Source of the DNA: an uncultured Paracoccaceae bacterium | GTDB lineage: Bacteria; Pseudomonadota; Alphaproteobacteria; Rhodobacterales; Rhodobacteraceae | Assembly: GCA_913062865.1 (NCBI GenBank) | Contig: CAJXWO010000016.1 | Span: 1 to 51,238 of the forward strand | Direction of reading: 5' to 3' | Length of the DNA: 51,238 bases | Part shown: piece by piece, positions 17,305 through 26,170 of the stretch | Position numbering within the stretch: position 1 is the first letter of the stretch | Layout: each line of letters begins with the position of its first letter | Translations under genes and position numbers: made by a program | The notes under the pieces: generated by a model | Database searches by the model: none | What the model was told of the DNA's origin: nothing | What the model saw: the letters and a program-made list of their open reading frames with translations, nothing else

Positions 17305-18339
17305 ATGTTCGCATCGTTCTCCGTCGCTGCCCTGATCGCGATCGCCATCGTGGCGGCGGCCGTCGTCGTGCTGGCCTCGATCCGCGCGACCGTTCTGTCT
17401 GACACCATCGCCGACCGCACCCGCATGGGCGAGGCGGTCGCAGGCGGGATCGTCCTAGGCGGGGCCACGTCCCTGTCGGGCATCGTGGTGTCCGTCACTG
17501 CCGCGTCCCAAGGCGATGCCAGCTTTGCCGTGTCGAATGCCCTGGGCGGTATCGCGGCGCAGACGTTGTTCCTCGCGCTGGCCGATCTCTTCTCTCGCGG
17601 TCCAAACCTCGAACATGCCGCCGCAGAACCGGCCAACCTGATGCAGACAGTGCTGCTGATCGGCTTTCTAAGCGTGCCCATCGCAGCAAGCGCCGGTCCC
17701 GAAGTCAGCCTTTTCGCGGTGCACCCGGCCTCGGTAATCTTGGCCGTTGCGTATGTCGTGGGGATCAAGCTTACCACGACGATGCGCGATGCGCCCCTGT
17801 GGCGCCCGGTGCGCACTGCGGCCACGCGCGAAGACACGCCGTCAGACGATCACGACAAGGACACACCGCTGTTGGGCACGCTGCTGGCCTTTGCCGGTCT
17901 AGTCGCGCTCATGGGGTTGAGCGGTTGGGTCATCAGCCGGATCGGCGCGGTCTTCATCGACCGCTATGACCTGTCGTCAAGCCTTGTCGGCGCGCTGGGC
18001 ACCGCGGTCGTCACGTCCCTGCCGGAGCTGGTCACCACGCTGACCGCCGTGCGGCGCGGCGCGCTGCAATTGGCCGTGGGTGGTATCATCGGCGGCAACA
18101 CGTTCGACACTTTGTTCCTCGTGTTCTCGGACGTGGCCTATCGCGACGGGTCGATCTATCACGCCATCGGGCCGGATGATCTGTTCTGGCTGGCGACCGG
18201 CCTCTTGATGACCGTCGTTCTTTTGGCGGGTTTGATCCTGCGCCAACGCGAGGGGCCGGCGCGCATCGGGGTGGAGTCGGTGATGATGATGGCGATCTAC
18301 GCCGCCGCCGTCGGGATCGAGGTGGTCTACAGCGCGTGA
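17305..18339 (+). CDS. CaCA-superfamily cation exchanger-like membrane protein
   Basis: The 344-residue product has about ten hydrophobic segments and two related blocks. These are GGATSLSGIVVSVTAASQGDASFAVSNALGG in the first half, and GTAVVTSLPELVTTLTAVRRG with GGIIGGNTFDTLF in the second. These are the alpha-repeats of Na+/Ca2+ exchanger-like proteins; the second repeat has the conserved SLPEL Glu, whereas the first has SLSG in its place. That loss, plus a central charged loop (about residues 180-195), makes the ion uncertain. I start at the ATG at 17305 after a weak GGGG. It converges with the Hint gene. Confidence 0.75.
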   Translation: MFASFSVAALIAIAIVAAAVVVLASIRATVLSDTIADRTRMGEAVAGGIVLGGATSLSGIVVSVTAASQGDASFAVSNALGGIAAQTLFLALADLFSRGPNLEHAAAEPANLMQTVLLIGFLSVPIAASAGPEVSLFAVHPASVILAVAYVVGIKLTTTMRDAPLWRPVRTAATREDTPSDDHDKDTPLLGTLLAFAGLVALMGLSGWVISRIGAVFIDRYDLSSSLVGALGTAVVTSLPELVTTLTAVRRGALQLAVGGIIGGNTFDTLFLVFSDVAYRDGSIYHAIGPDDLFWLATGLLMTVVLLAGLILRQREGPARIGVESVMMMAIYAAAVGIEVVYSA

Positions 18340-18386
18340 TCCCTGTTGGCGGTCCGGCCCCTTTGGCATCGCCCGTTCGGATCGCG

Positions 18387-19949
18387 TCAGGTTTCGGAGC
18401 CGAACAGGGCGAGGGCCTCGTGCGCACAGGCGCCGCTGCGCGCGGATGGGCCGATCGCGGCTTCGGGCGCCAATTCGGGGAAAAGCGCAAGCAGCTCCCG
18501 TCGCATGGCTGTATCGAGCGTCTCGGGACCGGGATGGTAGCTTTCAGCCTCGACCCCATTGGCCCAGACCACCTCATGCCGGTCGAACAGGATATGGACA
18601 TAGTCGATGGTGGCGCGGTGCCTGTCGACCCAGACGCTCTGTCCGTTCACCAGATGCTTGGCCGCGACCAGAACTTCGGATGTGCCCATGGTCAATTCCG
18701 CCTGCGGCCCACGGCACAGGATGCGATGCTGGGGAGATACGACCAGCCGATCATGAGGGCCGAACGTTTCCGGCTCGATCACGACGGGCGCGAAGGTGCC
18801 GGTCGCAGGCACCCGACGGCGCCCGATCCACCGAACCGGCTGTGCCCCGTGATCCCGGGTGATGACCCTGTCGCCCGGTTGCAGATCGTCGATGATGCGG
18901 GGCCCCGACGGGGTCAGGATCAGGGTTCCCGCGGCAAAGCAGGGCACTGTGTTGACCGTTGCAAAGGCGACATCGGTATTCCCGTCAGCGTCGGACACGG
19001 TGTAGGTGAAGGAATTGGCTTCGAACGCGTCGCTGGGTTCTGCCGTGATCGTGCCGTCGGCATTCAGCGTGATGACCTCGCCCGTCGGCAGGGTCACGCT
19101 GTCGCCCGCAACGACGTCGACCCCGTTGATCTGGGTGATCGTCAAGGTGCTGCCGGTCGTGGAGGTGTCGTTCGCCAGCAGATCGACAGTCTCGCTGCCG
19201 AAGCGGAACACGTCGAACGCGTCATCCTCGGCGATCAGGGCCACCTGTACCGAGTCGCCCGCAATCAGCAGGTTGGAATCGAAGATACGGTCCCCCGCGT
19301 CGGCGATCGCGAACTTGATCGTGTTCTCCTCGCCCTGCTTGACCGGTGCCTTGAGCGTGAGCGTCACGGTGAACCCGTCCATTTCGGTGTTGAACGGGTC
19401 GGTGTCTTCGGGGTTGTCGACGTAGAGGTTTTCGTTCGACGTGGTGTTGACGTTGTTGATGGTGATGTCGCCTGTGCCAACGGTCAGCTCTGCCTGCTCT
19501 CCGTTGACGAAAACGGCGGTGGCGTCGTTGAACCGGGTGCCGACATATTCAAGGTATTCCTCGGACGAAAACACGATCTGCATGGTCAGAACGTTGCCAT
19601 CGGGGATGAACGTCGCTTCGAACACAGCCGCGTCAAAGGTCTGAAAACCCGAGATGGCGGTCAGCTGCGAATCCCCTGAAGTGCCCTGGATGCCAGAAGT
19701 GTTGGAGTTCTGGTTCGCATCGCCCGAGCTGTTGGTGAATTCCGAAGCATTGCCGGTGGACAGGATCACGCCCGTATCGGACGGGACAACGCCAGGCGAC
19801 GTGCCCAGCCCGCCAGAGTAGATGCCCGACGCGCTCGAGGCACCTGTATAGTTGGCGCTGACAATTTGGACCCCAGTGCCGAAAATGGCCTCTGCCATGG
19901 CCAGGTCGGATGCGGCGGTGTTGATCGACAATGGCGAGGCAGCGACCAT
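18387..19949 (-). CDS. Secreted choice-of-anchor L / cadherin-like / Hint-domain protein
   Basis: The 520-residue acidic protein has no classical signal peptide. Residues 12-235 match the choice-of-anchor L type (IFGTGVQIVSANYTG, SSEEYLEYVG). Residues about 240-335 form an Ig/cadherin-like repeat (DLLANDTSTTG to YTVSDADGNTDV). From Cys337 a Hint domain begins with CFAAGTLI, then DLQPGDRVITRDHG, RWIGRR and SPQHRIL near 405-411. Hint domains carry the protein-splicing/autocleavage fold. In Rhodobacterales such proteins are thought to leave by type I secretion, as the Asp/Gly-rich, Cys-poor composition suggests. No secretion genes are nearby. Autocleavage at Cys337 is inference. Confidence 0.85.
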   Translation of the reverse strand: MVAASPLSINTAASDLAMAEAIFGTGVQIVSANYTGASSASGIYSGGLGTSPGVVPSDTGVILSTGNASEFTNSSGDANQNSNTSGIQGTSGDSQLTAISGFQTFDAAVFEATFIPDGNVLTMQIVFSSEEYLEYVGTRFNDATAVFVNGEQAELTVGTGDITINNVNTTSNENLYVDNPEDTDPFNTEMDGFTVTLTLKAPVKQGEENTIKFAIADAGDRIFDSNLLIAGDSVQVALIAEDDAFDVFRFGSETVDLLANDTSTTGSTLTITQINGVDVVAGDSVTLPTGEVITLNADGTITAEPSDAFEANSFTYTVSDADGNTDVAFATVNTVPCFAAGTLILTPSGPRIIDDLQPGDRVITRDHGAQPVRWIGRRRVPATGTFAPVVIEPETFGPHDRLVVSPQHRILCRGPQAELTMGTSEVLVAAKHLVNGQSVWVDRHRATIDYVHILFDRHEVVWANGVEAESYHPGPETLDTAMRRELLALFPELAPEAAIGPSARSGACAHEALALFGSET

Positions 19950-20157
19950 GTCATTCCCCTTTCTGGGTTCAAGCTTCGTTTCCCTGACGCAGCCAGGTGT
20001 GCCTGCGGGGGGAATCGATGACAGTCTTAGTGTACACGACCCGTTTATCGTCGGGGAAAAACCAATCGCAATGCCCCGAGCGCCATCCTATACCTTTGCC
20101 ACCAACCTATCCGATTGCCCGGCATCAGCCACGGGCCAACCACAGGGGCCGCATGAC

Positions 20158-20502
20158 ATGGGTCAGCGAGAGCGCAAGCAACAGGTTTATACCTTGCTGG
20201 TAGAGGTCGGCCGCAAGGCCGGCGATGGTCTTCCCGATGGCAGCACCGGGGCGGCGCTGATGTGCTATGCCACCGGTGTCGATGAGGCAGAGGCCGTGCG
20301 CGAGACCGTGGCGGTGCTCAAGCAGGCCGATCTGGCGCCCCTCGACGTCACGGGGTACGGCACGCTGGACGAACGACGCGTCCAGGGCCACGAGATCGAG
20401 GATGACGAGATTGCGCTGATGGATCGAGCGCTTGCCGACAATGCCGTGATCGTGGCGCAGATGACCCCCTGCTTTGCACATAAGGATCGAAACGGGGGCT
20501 GA
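20158..20502 (+). CDS. Conserved-looking hypothetical protein, 114 residues
   Basis: I do not recognise the family by name. The product opens MGQRERKQQVYTLLVEVGRK and carries a central VRETVAVLKQADLAPLDVTGYG, a pattern resembling an alpha-beta sandwich. No signal or membrane segment is seen. Codon use matches the flanking genes. The open frame starts far upstream at 19852, but that part is antisense to the Hint gene, so I chose the ATG at 20158 with AGGGG upstream. It converges with the DUF2798 gene 5 bases away. The 208 bases between it and the Hint gene hold nothing I recognise. Confidence 0.6.
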   Translation: MGQRERKQQVYTLLVEVGRKAGDGLPDGSTGAALMCYATGVDEAEAVRETVAVLKQADLAPLDVTGYGTLDERRVQGHEIEDDEIALMDRALADNAVIVAQMTPCFAHKDRNGG

Positions 20503-20507
20503 TGCGT

Positions 20508-20753
20508 TTAGGCCCGACGCGTTTCGGGTGCGGGCGCGGTCACCAGTGACACCAGCTTGCGGGCGATCGGCGCGACCACCAGCACGGTCGGAAACGCGAT
20601 GACCCAGCTCGTAATCCACGTCCCGAGCCAGAGCGACAGGATGTCCGGCCCGACCCCGCTGCTGCGCACGGTCGCGATGCCCGAGATGATCAGGGACATC
20701 AGCCCCGACAGGATGAAGCTGAAGGCGAGGTTTGCGAAACGCGCTGGGATCAT
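20508..20753 (-). CDS. DUF2798 family small membrane protein
   Basis: The 81-residue product has two hydrophobic segments. The first carries FSFILSGLMSLIISGIAT near residues 11-28 and the second LGTWITSWVIAFPTVLVVAPIARKLV near 43-68, both typical for DUF2798. The function of this inner-membrane family is unknown. It is 114 bases from the upstream DUF1285 gene on the same strand and convergent with the hypothetical gene before it. Confidence 0.85.
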   Translation of the reverse strand: MIPARFANLAFSFILSGLMSLIISGIATVRSSGVGPDILSLWLGTWITSWVIAFPTVLVVAPIARKLVSLVTAPAPETRRA

Positions 20754-20867
20754 GGGTCACCTGTTTTTCCGTGTTACCCCCTCCCATATATTCCGGCAAT
20801 AATATGTGACAGGGGCCGTCGCGCACAGCCCCTGTTTTTCAATGCACGGTCGGGCCGCGCCCGGTGG

Positions 20868-21461
20868 TCAGTCGCTCGGCAGATCCCGCGACGGAATGAT
20901 CCGGAAGAAAGCCCCGCCCGATCGGACGCCGAACCAGTCCTCGCCCTCGATGCGGTCTTCGGTCCCAAGTTCGACCATGCGGTAAAAGCTCTTGCGGTCG
21001 ATCCGCGCCTCGAGCCGGTCGCGGATCAGAACGTAAGGTGCGGGTTCGCCCGTGTCCGGGTCGCGTTCGACCCGGATCGGGTGATCCGGTCCCGCTGACG
21101 CCCGGTCGCCCAGATTGGTCTGGAACGTCAGGGTCTGGTCGACGCCGTTTCCCACCACATCGAAATCCACGGCGACAAAGGGCACGTCCTCGACCGTGAT
21201 GCCCACCTTCTCGACCGGCGTGACCAGCACATAGCGGTCGTCGTCGCGGCGCAGGATGGTCGAGAACAGCCGCACCAGCGCGGGTCGCCCGATGGGCGTG
21301 CCCTGGTAGAACCAGGTGCCATCCCGCGCGATGCGCATGTCCAGATCGCCACAATCGGGCGGATTCCATGTGTGCACAGGCGGCAGGCCTTTCCCTTGGG
21401 CGGCGCGTGCTGCGGCGGCGATGCTCTCGGCGGACGGGGTCACAATGTGTTGTGCGCTCAT
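20868..21461 (-). CDS. DUF1285 domain protein
   Basis: The product of about 197 residues contains MRIARDGTWFYQGTPIGRPALVRLFSTILRR and YVLVTPVEKVGITVEDVPFVAV, the DUF1285 core. FQTNLGDRASAGPDHPI and a C-terminal RKSFYRMVELG follow. It is a cytoplasmic protein of unknown function, with a pleckstrin-like fold reported for the family. Two ATGs compete. I prefer 21461 because AAAGG lies 5 bases before it, while the first ATG at 21476 has its AGGA too close. The gene is divergent from the MoxR operon, with which DUF1285 genes are often associated in Rhodobacterales. Confidence 0.85.
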   Translation of the reverse strand: MSAQHIVTPSAESIAAAARAAQGKGLPPVHTWNPPDCGDLDMRIARDGTWFYQGTPIGRPALVRLFSTILRRDDDRYVLVTPVEKVGITVEDVPFVAVDFDVVGNGVDQTLTFQTNLGDRASAGPDHPIRVERDPDTGEPAPYVLIRDRLEARIDRKSFYRMVELGTEDRIEGEDWFGVRSGGAFFRIIPSRDLPSD

Positions 21462-21534
21462 TCGTACCTTTGCCATTTCCTAAGCCAGACTTACTCTCTT
21501 ACCCTATGATATAGGATTCAGCGGAGCACTGCCC

Positions 21535-22542
21535 ATGACCCAAGACGTGGATCTTGTCGCCGAGATCGAGGCGCTCGAGGCCAAACTGGCCGAGGCGAAA
21601 GACGCGATCACCCGGCGTTTCATCGGGCAGGAGCAGGTGGTGAACCTGACCCTTTCGGCGCTTTTGTGCGGGGGGCACGGCCTTCTGATCGGCCTGCCGG
21701 GCCTGGGCAAGACCCGGCTGGTCGAAACACTGTCGACGGTGATGGGGCTTGATGGCAACCGTATCCAGTTCACCCCCGACCTGATGCCCGCTGACATCCT
21801 TGGCTCTGAGGTTTTGGAAACCGGCACCGATGGCAGCCGCGCGTTCAAGTTCATTCCCGGCCCGATCTTCTGCCAGCTTCTGATGGCCGACGAAATCAAC
21901 CGGGCCAGCCCCCGGACCCAGTCGGCCCTGTTGCAGGCGATGCAGGAAAAGTCCGTGACCGTCGCGGGCGAAACCCGTCCGTTGACCCCGCCGTTTCATG
22001 TGTTGGCGACCCAGAACCCGATCGAACAGGAAGGCACCTATCCCCTGCCCGAGGCGCAGCTGGACCGGTTCCTCGTCCAGATCGACGTGCAATATCCCGA
22101 CCGTGACACGGAGCGCGACATCCTTCTTGCGACCACCGGCGTTGCCGAGGATAAGGCTCACGCGGTTTTTACAGCGGACGAGCTGATCGCGGCGCAGGCC
22201 CTGCTGCGCCGGATCCCCGTGGGCGAAAGCGTGATGGAGACCATCCTGGATCTGGTGCGCGCCTGCCGCCCCGGAGACGATACCGCCGCAGCGCCAGTGC
22301 GCGAACACGTGGCCTGGGGCCCCGGACCCCGCGCCGCGCAGGCCCTGATGTTGATAGTTCGGGCACGCGCGCTCCTCGAAGGACGGCTTGCGCCGTCTAC
22401 CGAAGACGTGGTCGCCATGGCCGCCCCGGTGCTCAAACATCGCATGGCGCTCAGCTTTGCTGCCCGCGCCCGTGGGGAAGAGCTTGAGCCGCTGATCCAG
22501 CGCGTTTGCGAAGACATCACCCGGGTCGAGGCGGCGGCGTGA
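21535..22542 (+). CDS. MoxR-family AAA+ ATPase
   Basis: MoxR ATPases act as chaperones that often mature metal- or VWA-containing partners. The 335-residue product has Walker A GLPGLGKT at 53-60, Walker B with DEIN at 119-122 and ATQNPIEQEGTYPLPEAQLDRF, diagnostic for MoxR. A C-terminal lid follows. It begins a four-gene operon, and its TGA overlaps the GTG of the next gene. The usual partners, a DUF58 protein and large membrane proteins, follow in order. Promoter elements must lie in the 73 bases shared with the divergent DUF1285 gene. Confidence 0.95.
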   Translation: MTQDVDLVAEIEALEAKLAEAKDAITRRFIGQEQVVNLTLSALLCGGHGLLIGLPGLGKTRLVETLSTVMGLDGNRIQFTPDLMPADILGSEVLETGTDGSRAFKFIPGPIFCQLLMADEINRASPRTQSALLQAMQEKSVTVAGETRPLTPPFHVLATQNPIEQEGTYPLPEAQLDRFLVQIDVQYPDRDTERDILLATTGVAEDKAHAVFTADELIAAQALLRRIPVGESVMETILDLVRACRPGDDTAAAPVREHVAWGPGPRAAQALMLIVRARALLEGRLAPSTEDVVAMAAPVLKHRMALSFAARARGEELEPLIQRVCEDITRVEAAA

Positions 22543-23414
22543 GCCAAACCGCCCATCTTCGCGCGCAGGCCGAAGGGGCCGCTGCGGCGCTGCCCCCTCT
22601 GCTGGTCGAGGCCGAGCATTTGGCCGGGACCGTCCTGTTGGGCGATCACGGCCGGCGGCGTGCGGGCATGGGCGACGATTTCTGGCAATACCGTCCGGTG
22701 CAGCCCGGCGACACGCTGCGCATGATCGACTGGCGCCGGTCGGGCCGCAGCGATGCGCAATTCGTGCGCGAACGGGAATGGCAGATCGCGCAAAGCGTGA
22801 TGCTTTGGGTCGATGATGCGGCCTCTATGCGCTTTGCGAGCTCGGACGCGGTTCCTGAAAAGGCCACGCGTGCGCGTGTCATTGCCTTGGCCGCTGCGAT
22901 CCTGATGATCCGCGCGGGCGAACGCGTGGGCCTGACCGGTGGCCTGTTGCCGCCCCGCCGGGGCGAGGCACAGATCATGCGGCTGGCCGAAGCCTTTTTG
23001 CAGCCGGGCGATGCGGATTTCGGCGCACCCGAGGCGCGGCGCATGCTGCCCCATGCCCGGGCGATCTTCCTTTCCGACTTCCTAGGCGATCTGGACCCGG
23101 TCGAGGCCGCGCTGACCAAGGCCGCCGACCGTGGCGTGCGCGGCGTCCTTGTGCAGGTTCTCGACCCTGCGGAAGAGGCGTTTCCGTTCCATGGGCGCAC
23201 GATCTTCGAAAGCGTCGGCGGCACGGTCCGGCATGAAACGCTGAAAGCGGGGGATCTCAAGGATCGCTACCTGCAGCGGCTGGCCGACCGCAAGGATGCG
23301 CTTGAAACCCTGTGCCGCCGCACCGGCTGGCGCTACACCTGCCGTCACACGGACCAGAGCGCACAGGCCGCGCTTCTGTGGCTTTACCAGGCGATCGGCG
23401 GGGGCGCGCAATGA
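22539..23414 (+). CDS. DUF58 domain protein (MoxR partner)
   Basis: The 291-residue product starts at a GTG that overlaps the moxR stop (GTGA), which also sets the start. It shows GDDFWQYRPVQPGDTLRMIDWRRSGRS near residues 45-71, the DUF58 hallmark. A VWA-like fold follows, with the MIDAS-type start changed to VDDAASMRF. The first MIDAS Asp-x-Ser-x-Ser is therefore not canonical. It has no membrane segment, whereas many DUF58 proteins have two. It overlaps the next gene by 4 bases (ATGA), so translation is probably coupled. Confidence 0.9.
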   Translation: MSQTAHLRAQAEGAAAALPPLLVEAEHLAGTVLLGDHGRRRAGMGDDFWQYRPVQPGDTLRMIDWRRSGRSDAQFVREREWQIAQSVMLWVDDAASMRFASSDAVPEKATRARVIALAAAILMIRAGERVGLTGGLLPPRRGEAQIMRLAEAFLQPGDADFGAPEARRMLPHARAIFLSDFLGDLDPVEAALTKAADRGVRGVLVQVLDPAEEAFPFHGRTIFESVGGTVRHETLKAGDLKDRYLQRLADRKDALETLCRRTGWRYTCRHTDQSAQAALLWLYQAIGGGAQ

Positions 23415-26170
23415 CGCTTTTCGGCATCCTCGGGTTCACCACGCCGTGGCTTCTTCTATCGCTGATCGCGCTGCCGATCCTGTGGATCATCCTGCGCGCG
23501 GTGCCGCCCGCACCGATCCGGCGGCGGTTTCCCGGTGTCGCGTTGCTCTTGGGTTTGAAGGACGAGGAGCAGGTCAGCGACCGCACGCCCTGGTGGCTGC
23601 TTTTGCTGCGGATGCTTGCCGTGGCGGCCGTGATCGTCGGGCTGGCCGGGCCGATCCTGAACCCCGAGACCGAACGCCAGCCGGGCCAGGGCCCGCTGAT
23701 GGTGCTGATGGACGGCAGCTGGGCCGGGGCAGATGGCTGGACACGGCGGCAAGAGGTGCTTGACGGGCTTCTTTCAGAGGCCGGGCGCGCCGAGCGCCCG
23801 GTGGCCATGGTGCAACTCAGCCGTCCCGATGCGCCCGTCTTCCAGTCGGCCGACAGCTGGCGCACCCGACTTGCAGGGTTTGCACCCACAGCGTGGCAGC
23901 CGGGCAACGAGGAGGTCGATGACCTGATCGCGTCCCTGGGCGAGGACGGCTTTGACACCTATTGGCTCTCGGACGGGCTGGACTATTCTGGCCGCGACGC
24001 CCTGATCGACGCACTGCAGGCGCGGGGCGATCTGCGCGTCTTCCAGGATGCCGCCACCGTGCTGGCGATCATGCCCGTGACCTTCGAGGACGGCGAAGTG
24101 CGGATGACCTTGCGCCGCTCTGCCGCGACCGGTGCCAGCGACGCGGTGATCGAGGCCCATGGCCGCGATCCTGCGGGCGTGCCCACGGTGCTCGCCACGG
24201 CGACCGCCAGCTTTGACGGCGGGGCGACCACGGCCGAGACCGCGCTGATCCTGCCTGCGGAGCTGCGTGCGCGGATCACGCATTTCGAGATCCAGGGCGT
24301 TCAGTCCGCGGGTGCCGTGACCCTTTCGGGCGACGGGCTGCGGCGGCGCGAAGTGGCGCTGATCGCGGGCAGCGACGATCGCGAAGGGCTCGATCTGTTG
24401 TCGCCGCTCCACTATCTTGAGCAGGCGCTGATCCCCTCGGCCGATCTGCTGGACGGCGCGCTGAACGACGTACTGCCCGCCAACCCCGATGTGATCGTGC
24501 TGGCCGATGTGGCGACGCTGTCGGAAGGCGAGACGGCAGAGCTGACCGAGTGGGTAGAAAGCGGCGGGTTGCTTCTGCGCTTTGCCGGGCCGCGCCTGGC
24601 CGCGAGCGATGTGAGCCGCGCCGAAGAGGATCCGCTGATGCCGGTGCGTCTACGCGCGGGCGGTCGAACCGTCGGCGGCGCCATGAGCTGGGGCGAGCCC
24701 AAGGCGCTCGCGCCCTTTGCCGAGGACAGTCCGTTCTTCGGGCTGGATATTCCCAGCGATGTGACCGTGACGGCGCAGGTCATGGCCCAGCCCGACCCGA
24801 CCCTGTCCGAGCGGGTGATCGCGCAGCTGACTGATGGTACACCCCTTGTCACCCGCAAGCGGGTTGGGCAGGGGCAGGTGATCCTGTTCCACGTCACCGC
24901 CAATGCAGAATGGTCGAGTCTGCCCCTATCGGGCCTCTTCGTGCAGATGCTCGAACGGCTGGCCATCGCCTCGGGCGTGGGCCTGCCCGAGGCCGAGGAT
25001 TTGGCTGGCACCATCTGGCAGCCCGAACGCGTGCTCGACGGGCGCGGCACCCTGCGCGACGCGGGCACGCTGCCCGGCGTCGATGGCGAGGTGCTGGCGA
25101 CCGACCCGCTGGGCCCCGACCTGCAACCCGGACTTTACCGAAGCGAGGATCGTGTGATCGTGCGCAACACCGTGACCGAAGAGACCGACCTGACCCCGGC
25201 AAGCTGGCCCTCTGACGTGCCGGTCGAGGGGCTGACCACACCGGATGAGACCCCGCTGGGCGGCTGGTTCCTGTCGGCGGCGCTGCTGCTTCTGTTAGCC
25301 GATATCGTGGCCTCGCTCGCCCTGTCGGGCCGTTTGCGCGGCGCGGCCACGGCGGCGATCGCCGTACTGGCCCTGGGCCTGCCGCAGGTGGGCGAGGCGC
25401 AGGGCAGCGATGCCGACGCCGCCGCGCTTGCCGCCACGTCCGAGGTCGTGCTGGCCCATGTCGTCACCGGCAACGCCCAGGTCGATGACGTGGCGCGCGC
25501 GGGTCTTGTTGGCCTGTCGGAGACGCTCTTTTTCCGTACCTCGGTGGAGCCCGCGGACCCGATGGGCGTGAACCTTGAAACCGATGAGCTGGCGTTCTAC
25601 CCAATGCTTTACTGGCCGATCACGCCCGATCAGCCGCTGCCGTCGGACGTGGCCTATGCCAAGCTGAACGAATACCTGCGCTCGGGCGGGATGATCCTGT
25701 TCGACACGCGCGATGCGGACGTGGCCCGCTTCGGCGCATCAAGCCCCAATGGCCGCAAGCTGCAACAGCTTGCCGCGCCGCTCGATATTCCGCCGCTCGA
25801 GCCTGTGCCGCAGGATCATGTGCTGACCCGCACCTTTTACCTGCTTCAGGATTTCCCGGGCCGCTATGCCAGTCGTGATGTCTGGGTCGAGGCCGCCCCG
25901 GCCGATGCCGAGCAAATCGAGGGCATGCCCTTCCGCAACCTCAACGACGGCGTGACGCCCGTGGTCATCGGCGGCAACGACTGGGGCGCGGCCTGGGCGA
26001 TGGACAACCGGGGCAACGCGCTTTTCCCGGTGGGGCGCGGGTATGGCGGGGAACGCCAGCGCGAACTGGCCTACCGCTTTGGCGTCAACCTGGTGATGCA
26101 TGTGCTGACCGGTAACTACAAATCCGACCAGGTGCATGTGCCCGCGCTGCTGGACAGGTTGGGCCAATGA
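23411..26170 (+). CDS. BatA-like N-terminus / DUF4159 large membrane protein
   Basis: The 919-residue protein begins with two hydrophobic segments and the BatA-type block FTTPWLLLSLIALPILWIIL, then a degenerate VWA region (VLMDGSWAGADGWTRR). A central GATase1-like part (PDVIVLADVATLSEGETAELTEWVESGGLLL) and two membrane segments near 640-690 follow. The C-terminal DUF4159 domain reads FFRTSVEPADPMGVNLETDELAFYPMLYWPIT and GGMILFDTRD. The MIDAS motif is weak. The function is unproven but linked to MoxR and envelope integrity in relatives. The start is fixed by the ATGA overlap with the DUF58 gene; the end overlaps the next gene by 4 bases. Confidence 0.9.
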   Translation: MTLFGILGFTTPWLLLSLIALPILWIILRAVPPAPIRRRFPGVALLLGLKDEEQVSDRTPWWLLLLRMLAVAAVIVGLAGPILNPETERQPGQGPLMVLMDGSWAGADGWTRRQEVLDGLLSEAGRAERPVAMVQLSRPDAPVFQSADSWRTRLAGFAPTAWQPGNEEVDDLIASLGEDGFDTYWLSDGLDYSGRDALIDALQARGDLRVFQDAATVLAIMPVTFEDGEVRMTLRRSAATGASDAVIEAHGRDPAGVPTVLATATASFDGGATTAETALILPAELRARITHFEIQGVQSAGAVTLSGDGLRRREVALIAGSDDREGLDLLSPLHYLEQALIPSADLLDGALNDVLPANPDVIVLADVATLSEGETAELTEWVESGGLLLRFAGPRLAASDVSRAEEDPLMPVRLRAGGRTVGGAMSWGEPKALAPFAEDSPFFGLDIPSDVTVTAQVMAQPDPTLSERVIAQLTDGTPLVTRKRVGQGQVILFHVTANAEWSSLPLSGLFVQMLERLAIASGVGLPEAEDLAGTIWQPERVLDGRGTLRDAGTLPGVDGEVLATDPLGPDLQPGLYRSEDRVIVRNTVTEETDLTPASWPSDVPVEGLTTPDETPLGGWFLSAALLLLLADIVASLALSGRLRGAATAAIAVLALGLPQVGEAQGSDADAAALAATSEVVLAHVVTGNAQVDDVARAGLVGLSETLFFRTSVEPADPMGVNLETDELAFYPMLYWPITPDQPLPSDVAYAKLNEYLRSGGMILFDTRDADVARFGASSPNGRKLQQLAAPLDIPPLEPVPQDHVLTRTFYLLQDFPGRYASRDVWVEAAPADAEQIEGMPFRNLNDGVTPVVIGGNDWGAAWAMDNRGNALFPVGRGYGGERQRELAYRFGVNLVMHVLTGNYKSDQVHVPALLDRLGQ

